From: Panorpa germanica
Taxonomy: Eukaryota > Arthropoda > Insecta > Mecoptera > Panorpidae
Direction: 5' to 3'
Length of the DNA: 64,000 bases
NCBI GenBank assembly: GCA_963678705.1
Contig: OY783205.1
Span: 8,928,001-8,992,000, forward strand
Shown here: piece after piece, positions 12,771-25,934 of the stretch
How positions within the stretch are numbered: position 1 is the first letter of the stretch
Layout of the letters: the number at the start of each line of letters is the position of its first letter
Program-made: the position numbers and the translations under genes
Notes under the pieces: model-generated
What the model was told of the DNA's origin: nothing
The model's database searches: none
What the model saw: the letters and a program-made list of their open reading frames with translations, nothing else

Positions 12771-13999
12771 CAACCTAGCTGACATTTGTAGTCGAGAATT
12801 TTTGTCTCGATAAACAACTGGCATTACTTGAACGCCTTCAAGATATTTTACATTGACAGCGCCATTATTTTGCAAGGAATTCTCACTAACACCTTGCTTC
12901 TCATTAGAAATGGCATTGACAACAGGTTTATTATTCGCTAATAAAACGTTGTGGTAAGCACTACTACTTTCTGAATTATTTGCCAAGATGTCACTACTTA
13001 TCCAAGTTCAACTTAGGGAAGCAGTGTTGTCAAGTGGAAGAGAAGTGGACTTATAAAAATTACCTCCAGTAGCTATAACTTGCCTTTTAATATTGCCATC
13101 ATTTATTTGCTTTTGAAAAGGATCCATTCCAAATACATCCACGTTAAAGTCTGAAACTGCATGTTCTTGCGGAAATAATTGGTTTGAAATTGGATAACTT
13201 ATCGTTGAAATTGGATCAACTACAGGCGGAGTATTACCACTCCAATAAACTTGTCTTTTAAATACTGCATCATATTTTAGAAAACGAACAATTAAAGAAA
13301 AAGAATCATCTTCTAAATTTGATTGAGATATATTTAAAAGATAACACTTCCTTTTTGTAAGTTTATTTTTTTCTACAATTGGAACTAATGGAGGCATATC
13401 TGAAAAACTGTCGACATTCGTGTAATTGATATCAGTTTGCATTGCATATTCTCCATCTTTTCCTTGTTCTTCAAAACTAAAATTTCCATCTACAATCAAC
13501 TCTGATTGAGTCTTAGTATTTGAGACTTCGTTATATTAAAAAATATTGTCGCCAGGATCATTGTTAGCAGATTCAATTTCTCTTTCTATGTTTAGTATTT
13601 TAGTAATTTCTTTACTTTCATTTCCTAAAGATTTATCAGTATTATTTTCCATTTCAATCGTAATTGTTGACGAATTTGATTGATTCCTAATATGCGGTGA
13701 AGAAATCTCTGAACTATAGTTCAATTTAACAAAAGACTGTTCATTTTCAACTAATTTCAAACAAGTTTCGTTTTGAATTTCATCATTTTCTTAAAGATTA
13801 GTTACATATTCTACAAGTCCTGAATCTTTGTCGTTTAATATTTCAGTATTAAAATTTCTTTTTGATTTATTACTACCAACTTTTCGAGTGGTATTCTCTT
13901 GAGCTTTCGAATAATTTTTGAAGATTGTTGCCCGATTTTTGGATAAGGTTCACTAATACTTTCTTTCTCATTTGAATTATGTTTAATTTGAAGTATACA
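12771..13999 (-). pseudogene. ORF X copy X5
   Basis: Open pieces are 12639-12986, 13008-13499 and 13536-13760. Breaks are a TGA after TASLS (about 13007) and a stop near 13535 where the sequence reads 'gttatattaaaaaa' rather than 'gttacattccaaaa'. That variant is shared with X8, X9 and X10. Function is not recognised. Confidence 0.5.
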
Positions 14000-15229
14000 T
14001 TATGCAAGAATTTCAAAATTTAATTTGATTAGCTTCGATACTGGTCGTTTATAAATGCCATGAGCGGTTTTTAATGTAACAACACGAACATGACCGTCAG
14101 GACCTGGATGAGTTTCCTGGACACGTGCCAATGGCCATTCGAATGGTGAAATATTATTATACTTTATCCATACAAGGTCATCCAATTTTAAATTGTCAGA
14201 GACGGAGTGCCATTTGTGTCGTTGGTGTAGAGTATTGAGATATTGTCGGATCCATCTATTTGCAAAATCCTGTCTAAATTGTTTGATTAATTCCCAATGC
14301 TGTAAATGATTTGGGTTTCTATTTAACAGAATTTCCTCAGGAGGAAGACATAATGACGAACCAATAAGAAAGTGACTAGGAGATAAGGGATGCGGGGATC
14401 ATCTGGTGATGCAGGCAAATGTACTAAAAGGCGACTGTTCATAATTGCTTCTATTCTGGCAAAAATTGTTGTGAGTTCTTTAAATGTAAATATCGTGTAC
14501 CAATTACTCGTTGGAGATGATATTTGGCACTTTTAACTCCACTTTCCTAGAGTCCACCAAAATTTGGACTGTGAGGAGGGTTAAAATGCCATTTAACCCC
14601 TATAATAAAGACTGAATTTGCACACATGTTCTGACTTCTTTTAAATATCGGTTTGCACCAATGAAAACTGCCGCAATCAGTATAAATATCAGAGCATAGG
14701 CCTCGTAGTGATGTAAACCGATCGAATGATGCGAGAAATGAGTCAGTAGAGATTCCAGAAGTAACTTCGAGGTGAACAGCTTTTGTGGACATACATATAA
14801 AAAGACACAAATATGCTTTTGATATATGAGCATTTAGAATGCGAGGTTCTTTAATGGAAAAGGGTCCAGCAAAATCAATACCAACATGTAAAAATGGTCG
14901 ATTGTATGTGACTCTAGCAGCTAATAAGTCACCCATGACAGGAGTAGATGTAGTTGCTCGTAATTTTGTGCAAATAGTGCATAGTCGTAAGACTTGTCGA
15001 ATTTTACTTCTGGCGAATATTATGCAGAATTTAGATCGTAAAAGATAATGTAACGTATTGAGCCCCACATGTAAATATAGTTTCTGGTAATGTAATATTA
15101 GTAAGTTCGTTAAATGATTATGCTTTTTCAATAGATATGGGTGTTTTGCTGCAGAGGTTAACTCTGAATTTTCGAGACGTCCGCCGACAACTAATAGCCC
15201 ATTGTGATCGAAACATGGAGATAGAGGCC
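14000..15229 (-). pseudogene. BEL/Pao pol copy P6, 5' part deleted
   Basis: The integrase frame 15236-14547 (229 codons) runs from SPCFDHNGLLVVGGRLE through the HHCC finger and core to NSVFIIGVKWHF without the TAA common elsewhere. DUF5641 remains at about 14450-14000 but is frameshifted by two extra G near 14394 ('gatgcggggatc'). The integrase leader and RNase H remnant are missing: at 15229/15230 integrase sequence joins ORF X directly, a deletion of about 1434 bp. Confidence 0.86.
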
Positions 15230-15581
15230 ATTTCAATCGTAATTGTTGACGAATTTGATTGATTCCTAATACGCGGTGAAGAAATCTCTGAACTATAGTT
15301 CAATTTAACAAAAGACTGTTCATTTTCAACTAATTTCAAACAAGTTTCGTTTTGAATTTCATCATTTTCTTAAAGATTAGTTACATATTCTACAAGTCCT
15401 GAATCTTTGTCTTTTAATATTTCAGTAATAAAATTTCTTTTTGATTTATTACTACCAACTTTTCGAGTGGTTATTCTCTTGAGCTTTCGAATAATTTTTG
15501 AAGATTGTTGCCCGATTTTTGGATAAGGTTCACTAATACTTTCTTTCTCATTTGAATTATGTTTTTAATTTGAAGTATACA
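15230..15581 (-). pseudogene. ORF X copy X6, N-terminal end only, fused out of frame to integrase
   Basis: Only the first part of ORF X survives. The frame 15339-15118 starts MKLVENEQSF, reaches STITIEM and then runs out of frame into integrase sequence (ASISMFRSQW). The rest was removed by the same ~1.43-kb deletion that truncated P6. This is a dead fragment. Confidence 0.55.
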
Positions 15582-17390
15582 TTATGCAAGAATTTCAAAA
15601 TTTAATTTGATTAGCTTCGATACTGGTTGTTTATAAATGCCATGACCGGTTTTTAATGTAACAACACAAACATGACCGTCAGGACCTAAATGAGTTTCCT
15701 GGACACGTGCCAATGGCCAATCGAATGGTGAAATATTATTATCCTTTATCCATACAAGGTCATCCAATTTTAAATTGTCAGAGACGGAGTGCCATTTGTG
15801 TCGTTGGTGTAGAGTATTGAGATATTGTCGGATCCATCTATTTGCAAAATCCTGTCTAATTTGTTTGATTAATTCCCAACGCTGTAAATGATTTGGGTTT
15901 TTATTTAACAGAATTTCCTCAGGAGGAAGACATAATGACGAACCAATAAGAAAGTGACTAGGAGATAAGGGATGTGGATCATCTAGTGATGCAGGCATAT
16001 GTACTAAAAGGCGACTCTTCATAATTGCTTCTATTCTGGCAAAAATTGTTGTGAGTTTTTCAAATGTAAGTGGTCGTGTACCAATTATTCGTTCGAGATG
16101 ATATTTGGCACTTTTAACTCCACTTTCCAAGAGTCCACCAAAATTTGGACTGTGAGGAGGGTTAAAATGCCATTTAACCCCTCTAATGAAGACTTAATTT
16201 GCACACATGTTTTGACTTCTTTTAAATATCGGTTTGTACCAATGAAAACTGCCGTAATCAGTATAAATATCAAAGCATATGCCTCGTGGTGATGTAAACC
16301 GATCGAATGATGCGAGAAATGAGTCAGTAGAGATTCCAGAAGTAACATCGAGGTGAACAGCTTTTGTGGACATACATAAAAAAAACACAAATATGCTTTT
16401 GATATATGAGCATTTCGAATGCGAGGTTGAATAATGGAAAAGGGTAAAAGCAAAATCAATACCAACATGTAAAAATGGTCGATGGTATGTGACTCAAGCA
16501 GCTTGTAAGTCACCCATGACAGGAGTAGATGTAGTTGCTCGTAATTTTGTGCAAATAGTGCATAGTCGTAAGACTTGTCGAATTTTACTTCTGGCGGATA
16601 TTATCCAGAATTTAGATCGTAAAAGATAATGTAACGTATTGAGCCCCACATGTAAATATAGTTTCTGGTAATGTAATATTAGTAAGTTCGTTAAATAATT
16701 ATGCTTTTTCAATAGATATGGGTGTTTTGCTGCAGAGGTTAACTCTGAATTTTCGAGACGTCCGCCGACAACTAATAGCCCATTGTGATCGAGACATGGA
16801 GATAGAGAGATTAATATGGTGCGGAATTGACGACCGAGCTTGATATTTTTAATATCATCACTAATATGATCCTGTTGTGCTAAGCGAGTAATAGTAATAG
16901 TAATAGCTAATAAATATCTCTGCGGCAAGTAATTCTGTGAACGTTGGTGGACCAAAGGCGACGTTAACATCATGACCTGGCATTATTAGTGACCTAAAAC
17001 GCTTACTGTAAGCTACAATACGAAGTAATTTACAATAATTTGACTGGTTTTCCAGTAGAGTTAAGAATACATTTGACACAAGTTTGTCCGTAAACAGATT
17101 TGAACTGATTTTTACTTGTTTAAGCTCAGGCAATGTTAGTTCGGTATTATGTTGTCCAACAAAGCTTATGTGGTGGGACCTTCAGCCATGACAACACAAC
17201 GTAAGAATCAGTAAAGTCGTATACTTGAATATTATTCAATTTTGGCATTAGAATGTTATGTACATGAAGAAGCAATTTTGTTAAAAAAAACTGCACCAAG
17301 AAGTTCTAAAAATATTTGTGGCCCATCGAGTAGACGAGATCTGTTTGGCACCTATATCTATACAATGAAAATACGTTGATTCTAGGAACA
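15582..17390 (-). pseudogene. BEL/Pao pol copy P7
   Basis: Coding order: RNase H remnant about 17390-17150, integrase leader 17133-16861, finger and start of core 16973-16494 in a second frame, core 16388-16194, then 16130-15582 (182 codons) covering the catalytic-Glu segment and complete DUF5641. The codon before the Glu is TTG, as in P5. The leader is frameshifted by a 19-bp insertion of a TAATAG-type microsatellite (about 16889-16907). Near 16431 it carries 'gggtaaaagc' where others read 'gggtccagc', a variant shared only with P12. Confidence 0.87.
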
Positions 17391-18611
17391 ACCCAGCTGA
17401 CATTTGTAGTCGAAAATTTTTGTCTCGATAAACAACTGGCATTACTTGAACGCTTTCAAGATATTTTACATTGACAGCGCCATTATTTTGCAAGGAATTC
17501 TCACTTACACCTTGCTTCTCATTAGAAATGACATTGACAACAGGTTTATTATTCGCTAATAAAACGTTGTGGTAAGCACTACTACTTTCTGAATTATTTG
17601 CAAAGATGTCACTACTTATCCAAGTTCTACTTAAGGAAGCAGTGTTGTCAAGTGGAAGAGAAGTGGACTTATAAAAATTACCACCAGTAGATATAACTTG
17701 CCTTTGAATATTGCCATCATTTATTTGCTTTTGGAAAGGATCCATTCCAAATACATCCACGTTAAAGTCTGAAACTGCATGTTCTTGCGGAAAAAATTGG
17801 TTTGAATTTGGATGACTTATCGTTGAAATTGGATCAACTACAGGCGGAGTTTTACCACTCCAATCAACTTGTCTTTTAAATACTGCATCATATTTTGGAA
17901 AACGAACAATTAAAGGAGAAGAATCATCTTCTAAATTTGATTGAGATATATTTAAAAGAGAACACTTCCTTTTTGTAAGTTTATTTTTTTCTACAATTGG
18001 AATTAATGGAGGCATATCTGAAAAACTGTCGACATTCGTGTAATTGATATCAGTTTGCATTGCATATTCTCCATCTTTTCCTTGTTCTTCAAAACAAAAA
18101 TTTCCATCTACAATCAACTCTGATTGAGTCTTAGTATTTGAGACTTCGTTACATTCCAAAATATTGTCGCCAGGATCATTGTTAGCAGATTCAATTTCTC
18201 TTTCTATGTTTAGTACTTTAGTAATTTCTTTACTTTCATTTCCTAAAGATTTATCAGTATTATTTTCCATTTCAATCGTAATTGTTGACGAATTTGATTG
18301 ATTCCTAATATGCGGTGAAGAAATCTCTGAACTATAGTTCAATTTAACTGTTCATTTTCAACTAATTTCAAACAAGTTTCGTTTTGAATTTCATCGTTTT
18401 CTTGAAGATTAGTTACATATTCTACAAGTCCTAAATCTTTGTCGTTTAATATTTCAGTATTAAAATTTCTTTTTGATTTATTACTACCAACTTTTCGAGT
18501 GGTATTCCCTTGAGCTTTCGAACATATTTTTGAAGATTGTTGCCCGATTTTTGGATAAGGTTCACTAATACTTTCTTTCTCATTTGAATTATGTTTAATT
18601 TGAAGTATACA
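17391..18611 (-). pseudogene. ORF X copy X7, long open copy
   Basis: A 353-codon open stretch, 18342-17281, covers most of ORF X and continues out of frame into the RNase H remnant. A 12-bp loss near 18345 ('caatttaactgttc' against 'caatttaacaaaagactgttc', with loss of the KSF-coding region) precedes it. The protein is hydrophilic throughout. Function is not recognised. Confidence 0.5.
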
Positions 18612-20404
18612 TTATGCAAGAATTTCAAAATTTAATTTGATTAGCTTCGATACTGGTTGTTTATAAATGCCATGACCGGTTTTTAATGTAACAACACAAA
18701 CATGACCGTCAGGACCTAAATGAGTTTCCTGGACACGTGCCAATGGCCAATCGAATGGTGAAATATTATTATCCTTTATCCATACAAGGTCATCCAATTT
18801 TAAATTGTCAGAGACGGAGTGCCATTTGTGTCGTTGGTGTAGAGTATTGAGATATTGTCGGATCCATCTATTTGCAAAATCCTGTCTAATTTGTTTGATT
18901 AATTCCCAACGCTGTAAATGACTTGGGTTTCTATTTAACAGAATTTCCTCAGGAGGAAGACATAATGACGAACCAATAAGAAAGTGACTAAGAGATAAGG
19001 GATGTGGATCATCTGGTGATGCAGGCAAATGAACTAAAAGGCGACTGTTCATAATTGCTTCTATTCTGGCAAAAATTGTTGTGAGTTCTTCAAATGTAAG
19101 TGGTCGTGTACCAATTACTCGTTGGAGATGATATTTGGCACTTTTAACTCCACTTTCCTAGAGTCCACCAAAATTTGGACTGTGAGGAGGGTTAAAATGC
19201 CATTTAACCCCTCTAATGAAGACTTAATTTACACACATGTTTTGACTTCTTTTAAATATCGGTTTGCACCAATGAAAACTGCCGCAATCAGTATAAATAT
19301 CAGAGCATAGGCCTCGTCGTGATGTAAACCGATCGAATGATGCGAGAAATGAGTCAGTAGAGTTTCCAGAAGTAACTTCGAGGTAAACAGCTTTTGTGGA
19401 CATACATAAAAAAAAACACAAATATGCTTTTGATATATGAGCATTTCGGATGCGAGGTTCTTTAATGAAAAAAGGTCCAGCAAAATCAATACCAACATGT
19501 AAAAATGGTCGATGGTATGTGACTCTAGCACCTGGTAAGTCACCCATGACAGGAGTAGATGTAGTTGCTCGTAATTTTGTGCAAATAGTGCATAGTCGTA
19601 AGACTTGTCGAATTTTACTTTTGGCGGATATTATCCAGAATTTAGATCGTAAAAGATAATGTAACGTATTGAGCCCCACATGTAAATATAGTTTATGGTA
19701 ATGTAATATTAGTAAGTTCGTTAAATGGTTATGCTTTGGCAATAGATACGTGTGTTTCGCTTCAGAGGTTAACTCTGAATTTTCGAGAAGTCCGCCGACA
19801 ACTAATAGCCCATTGTGATTGACACATGGAGATAGAGAGAATAATATGGTGCGGAATTGACGACCGAGCTTGATATTTCTAATATCATCACTAAAATGAT
19901 CCTGTTGTGCTAAGCGAATAATAAATATCTCTGCGGCAAGTAATTCTGTGAACGTTGGTGGACCAAAGGCGACGTTAACATCATGACCTGGCATTATTAG
20001 TGACCTAAAACGCTTACTGTAAGCTACAATACGAAGTAATTTACAATAATTTGACTGGTTTTCCAGTAGAGTTAAGAATACATTTGACACAAGTTTGTCC
20101 GTACACAGATTTGAACTGATTTTTACTTGTTTAAGCTCAGGCAATGTTAGTTCGGTATTATGTTGTCCAACAAAGCTTATGTGGTGGGACCTTCAGCCAT
20201 GACAACACAACGTAAGAATCAGTAAAGGCGTATACTTAAATATTATTCAATTTTGGCATTAGAATGTTATGTACATGAAGAAGCAATTTTGTTAAAAAAA
20301 ACTGCACCAAGAAGTTCTAAAAATATTTGTGGCCCATCGAGTAGACGAGATCTGTTCGGCACCTATATCTATACAATGAAAATACGTTGATTCTAGGAAC
20401 AACC
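18612..20404 (-). pseudogene. BEL/Pao pol copy P8, integrase open over 306 codons
   Basis: 20144-19224 is one open frame: leader LPELKQVKIS, LLVVGGLLENS, the HHCC finger (HYHKLYLHVG, CTICTK), GDLPGARVTYHRPF, first Asp in VGIDFAGPF, MSTKAVYLEV, second Asp in IYTDCGSFHW. It ends at a TAA after MCVN. A TAG lies before the catalytic-Glu segment. DUF5641 is 19052-18612, complete, with a variant-rich tract (about 18647-18720) shared with P7. The RNase H remnant is about 20390-20160. Confidence 0.9.
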
Positions 20405-21635
20405 CAGCTGACATTTGTAGTCGAGAATTTTTGTCTCGATAAACAACTGGCATTACTTGAACGCTTTCAAGATATTTTACATTGACAGCGCCATTATTTT
20501 GCAAGGAATTCTCACTAACACCTTGCTTCTCATTTGAAATAGCATTGACAACAGGTTTATTAATCGCTAATAAAACGTTGTGGTAAGCATTTCTTTCTGA
20601 ATTATTTGCAAAGATGTCACTACTTATCCAAGTTCTACTTAGGGAAGCAGTGTTGTCAAGTGGAAGAGAAGTGGACTTATAAAAATTACCACCAGTAGAT
20701 ATAACTTGCCTTTTAATATTGCCATCATTTATTTGCTTTTGAAAAGGATCCATTCCAAATACATCCACGTTAAAGTCTGAAACTGCATGTTCTTGCGGAA
20801 AAAATTGGTTTGAAATTGGATGACTTATCGTTGAAATTGGATCAACTACAGGCGAAGTATTACCACTCCAATCAACTTGTCTTTTAAATACTGCATCATA
20901 TTTTGGAAAACGAACAATTAAAGGAGAAGAATCATCTTCTAAATTTGATTGAGATATATTTAAAAGATGACACTTCCTTTTTGTAAGTTTATTTTTTTCT
21001 ACAATTGGAACTAATGGAGGCATATCTGAAAAACTGTCGACATTCGTGTAATTGATATCAGTTTGCATTGCATATTCTCCATCTTTTCCATGTTCTTCAA
21101 AACTAAAATTTCCATCTACAATCAACTCTGATTGAGTCTTAGTATTTGAGACTTCGTTATATTAAAAAATATTGTCGTTAGGATCATTGTTAGCAGATTC
21201 AATTTCTCTTTCTATGTTTAGTACTTTAGTAATTTCTTTACTTTCATTTCATAAAGATTTATCAGTATTATTTTCCATTTCAATCGTAATTGTTGACGAA
21301 TTTGATTGATTCCTAATATGCGGTGAAGAAATCTCTGAACTATAGTTCAATTTAACAAAAGACTGTTCATTTTCAACTAATTTCAAACAAGTTTCGTTTT
21401 GAATTTCATCGTTTTCTTGAAGATTAGTTACATATTCTACAAGTCCTAAATCTTTGTCGTTTAATATTTCAGTATTAAAATTTCTTTTTGATTTATTACT
21501 ACCAACTTTTCGAGTGGTATTCCCTTGAGCTTTCGAATATATTTTTGAAGATTGTTGCCCGATTTTTAGATAAGGTTCACTAATACTTTCTTTCTCATTT
21601 AAATTATGTTTAATTTGAAGTATACATTATGCAAG
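20405..21635 (-). pseudogene. ORF X copy X8
   Basis: The main open stretch is 21125-20292 (277 codons, starting MIVDGNFSFEEH and running into the RNase H remnant). A stop at the 'gttatattaaaaaa' variant separates it from the N-terminal part. Nearly identical to X9 at an offset of 3015 bp; differences include TTAG against CCAG at about 21177. Function is not recognised. Confidence 0.5.
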
Positions 21636-23419
21636 AATTTCAAAATTTAATTAGATTAGCTTTGATACTGGTCGTTTATAAATGCCATGAGCGGTTTTTA
21701 ATGTAACAACACGAACATGACCGTCAGGACCTGGATGAGTTTCGTGGACACGTGCCAATGGCCATTCGAATAGTGAAATATTATTATCCTTTATCCATAC
21801 AGGGTCATCCAATTTTAAATTGTCAGAGACGGAGTGCCATTTGTGTCGTTGGTGTAGAGTATTGAGATATTGTCGGATCCATCTATTTGCAAAATCCTGT
21901 CTAATTTGTTTGATTAATTCCCAACGCTGTAAATGACTTGGGTTTCTATTTAACAGAATTTCCTCAGGAGGAAGACATAATGACGAACCAATAAGAAAGT
22001 GACTAAGAGATAAGGGATGTGGATCATCTGGTGATGCAGGCAAATGAACTAAAAGGCGACTGTTCATAATTGCTTCTATTCTGGCAAAAATTGTTGTGAG
22101 TTCTTCAAATGTAAGTGGTCGTGTACCAATTACTCGTTGGAGATGATATTTGGCACTTTTAACTCCACTTTCCTAGAGTCCACCAAAATTTGGACTGTGA
22201 GGAGGGTTAAAATGCCATTTAACCCCTCTAATGAAGACTTAATTTACACACATGTTTTGACTTCTTTTAAATATCGGTTTGCACCAATGAAAACTGCCGC
22301 AATCAGTATAAATATCAGAGCATAGGCCTCGTCGTGATGTAAACCGATCGAATGATGCGAGAAATGAGTCAGTAGAGTTTCCAGAAGTAACTTCGAGGTA
22401 AACAGCTTTTGTGGACATACATAAAAAAAAACACAAATATGCTTTTGATATATGAGCATTTCGGATGCGAGGTTCTTTAATGAAAAAAGGTCCAGCAAAA
22501 TCAATACCAACATGTAAAAATGGTCGATGGTATGTGACTCTAGCACCTGGTAAGTCACCCATGACAGGAGTAGATGTAGTTGCTCGTAATTTTGTGCAAA
22601 TAGTGCATAGTCGTAAGACTTGTCGAATTTTACTTTTGGCGGATATTATCCAGAATTTAGATCGTAAAAGATAATGTAACGTATTGAGCCCCACATGTAA
22701 ATATAGTTTATGGTAATGTAATATTAGTAAGTTCGTTAAATGGTTATGCTTTGGCAATAGATACGTGTGTTTCGCTTCAGAGGTTAACTCTGAATTTTCG
22801 AGAAGTCCGCCGACAACTAATAGCCCATTGTGATTGACACATGGAGATAGAGAGAATAATATGGTGCGGAATTGACGACCGAGCTTGATATTTCTAATAT
22901 CATCACTAAAATGATCCTGTTGTGCTAAGCGAATAATAAATATCTCTGCGGCAAGTAATTCTGTGAACGTTGGTGGACCAAAGGCGACGTTAACATCATG
23001 ACCTGGCATTATTAGTGACCTAAAACGCTTACTGTAAGCTACAATACGAAGTAATTTACAATAATTTGACTGGTTTTCCAGTAGAGTTAAGAATACATTT
23101 GACACAAGTTTGTCCGTACACAGATTTGAACTGATTTTTACTTGTTTAAGCTCAGGCAATGTTAGTTCGGTATTATGTTGTCCAACAAAGCTTATGTGGT
23201 GGGACCTTCAGCCATGACAACACAACGTAAGAATCAGTAAAGGCGTATACTTAAATATTATTCAATTTTGGCATTAGAATGTTATGTACATGAAGAAGCA
23301 ATTTTGTTAAAAAAAACTGCACCAAGAAGTTCTAAAAATATTTGTGGCCCATCGAGTAGACGAGATCTGTTCGGCACCTATATCTATACAATGAAAATAC
23401 GTTGATTCTAGGAACAACC
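21636..23419 (-). pseudogene. BEL/Pao pol copy P9, near-identical duplicate of P8
   Basis: The 306-codon integrase frame 23159-22239 gives the same predicted protein as P8 (offset 3015). The same TAA after MCVN and the same TAG before the catalytic Glu are present. DUF5641 is 22067-21651; it differs from P8 in lacking the P7/P8 variant tract and carries DDPVWIKDNNISLF. The RNase H remnant is about 23405-23175. Confidence 0.9.
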
Positions 23420-24650
23420 CAGCTGACATTTGTAGTCGAGAATTTTTGTCTCGATAAACAACTGGCATTACTTGAACGCTTTCAAGATATTTTACATTGA
23501 CAGCGCCATTATTTTGCAAGGAATTCTCACTAACACCTTGCTTCTCATTAGAAATAGCATTGACAACAGGTTTATTAATCGCTAATAAAACGTTGTGGTA
23601 AGCATTTCTTTCTGAATTATTTGCAAAGATGTCACTACTTATCCAAGTTCTACTTAGGGAAGCAGTGTTGTCAAGTGGAAGAGAAGTGGACTTATAAAAA
23701 TTACCACCAGTAGATATAACTTGCCTTTTAATATTGCCATCATTTATTTGCTTTTGAAAAGGATCCATTCCAAATACATCCACGTTAAAGTCTGAAACTG
23801 CATGTTCTTGCGGAAAAAATTGGTTTGAAATTGGATGACTTATCGTTGAAATTGGATCAACTACAGGCGAAGTATTACCACTCCAATCAACTTGTCTTTT
23901 AAATACTGCATCATATTTTGGAAAACGAACAATTAAAGGAGAAGAATCATCTTCTAAATTTGATTGAGATATATTTAAAAGATGACACTTCCTTTTTGTA
24001 AGTTTATTTTTTTCTACAATTGGAACTAATGGAGGCATATCTGAAAAACTGTCGACATTCGTGTAATTGATATCAGTTTGCATTGCATATTCTCCATCTT
24101 TTCCATGTTCTTCAAAACTAAAATTTCCATCTACAATCAACTCTGATTGAGTCTTAGTATTTGAGACTTCGTTATATTAAAAAATATTGTCGCCAGGATC
24201 ATTGTTAGCAGATTCAATTTCTCTTTCTATGTTTAGTACTTTAGTAATTTCTTTACTTTCATTTCATAAAGATTTATCAGTATTATTTTCCATTTCAATC
24301 GTAATTGTTGACGAATTTGATTGATTCCTAATATGCGGTGAAGAAATCTCTGAACTATAGTTCAATTTAACAAAAGACTGTTCATTTTCAACTAATTTCA
24401 AACAAGTTTCGTTTTGAATTTCATCGTTTTCTTGAAGATTAGTTACATATTCTACAAGTCCTAAATCTTTGTCGTTTAATATTTCAGTATTAAAATTTCT
24501 TTTTGATTTATTACTACCAACTTTTCGAGTGGTATTCCCTTGAGCTTTCGAATATATTTTTGAAGATTGTTGCCCGATTTTTAGATAAGGTTCACTAATA
24601 CTTTCTTTCTCATTTAAATTATGTTTAATTTGAAGTATACATTATGCAAG
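23420..24650 (-). pseudogene. ORF X copy X9
   Basis: Open stretch 24140-23307 (277 codons) is identical in predicted protein to X8, with only a few base differences. The N-terminal part is separated by the 'attaaaaaat' stop variant. Function is not recognised. Confidence 0.5.
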
Positions 24651-25934
24651 AATTTCAAAATTTAATTAGATTAGCTTTGATACTGGTCGTTTATAAATGC
24701 CATGAGCGGTTTTTAATGTAACAACACGAACATGACCGTCAGGACCTGGATGAGTTTCGTGGACACGTGCCAATGGCCATTCGAATAGTGAAATATTATT
24801 ATCCTTTATCCATACAGGGTCATCCAATTTTAAATTGTCAGAGACGGAGTGCCATTTGTGTCGTTGGTGTAGAGTATTGAGATATTGTCGGATCCATCTA
24901 TTTGCAAAATCCTGTCTAATTTGTTTGATTAATTCCCAACGCTGTAAATGACTTGGGTTTCTATTTAACAGAATTTCCTCAGGAGGAAGACATAATGACG
25001 AACCAATAAGAAAGTGACTAGGAGATAAGGGATGTGGATCATCTGGTGATGCAGGCAAATGTACTAAAAGGCGACTGTTCATAATTGCTTCTATTCTGGC
25101 AAAAATTGTTGTGAGTTCTTCAAATGTAAGTGGTCGTGTACCAATTACTCGTTGGAGATGATATTTGGCACTTTTAACTCCACTTTCCTAGAGTCCACTA
25201 AAATTTGGATTGTGAGGAGTGTTAAAATGCCATTTAACCCCTCTAATGAAGACTTAATTTACACACATGTTTTGACTTCTTTTATATATCGGTTTGCACC
25301 AATGAAAAATGCCGCAATCAGTATAAATATCAGAGCATAGGCCTCGTCGTGATGTAAACCGATCGAATGATGCGAGAAATGAGTCAGTAGAGTTTCCAGA
25401 AGTAACTTCGAGGTGAACAGCTTTTGTGGACATACATATAAAAAAACACAAATATGCTTTTGATATATGAGCATTTCGGAAGCGAGGTTCTTTAATGGAA
25501 AAAGGTCCAGCAAAATCAATACCAACATGTAAAAATGGTCGATGGTATGTGACTCTAGCAGCTGGTAAGTCACCCATGACAGGAGTAGATGTAGTTGCTC
25601 GTAATTTTGTGCAAATAGTGCATAGTCGTAAGACTTGTCGAATTTTACTTTTGGCGGATATTATCCAGAATTTAGATCGTAAAAGATAATGTAACGTATT
25701 GAGCCCCACATGTAAATATAGTTTATGCCATGACAACACAACGTAAGAATCAGTAAAGGCGTATACTTAAATATTATTCAATTTTAGCATTAGAATGTTA
25801 TGTACATGAAGAAGCAATTTTGTTAAAAAAAACTGCACCAAGAAGTTCTAAAAATATTTGTGGCCCATCGAGTAGACGAGATCTGTTCGGCACCTATATC
25901 TATACAATGAAAATACGTTGATTCTAGGAACAAC
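24651..25934 (-). pseudogene. BEL/Pao pol copy P10, integrase N-terminal half deleted
   Basis: A deletion of about 490 bp at 25727 joins 'aaatatagtttatg' to 'ccatgacaacacaacg', removing the integrase leader and the region before the finger. The remaining frame 25739-25254 (161 codons) carries the finger and core. DUF5641 is 25082-24666. The RNase H remnant is 25920-25740. Stops after MCVN and before the catalytic Glu are as in P8 and P9. Confidence 0.86.
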
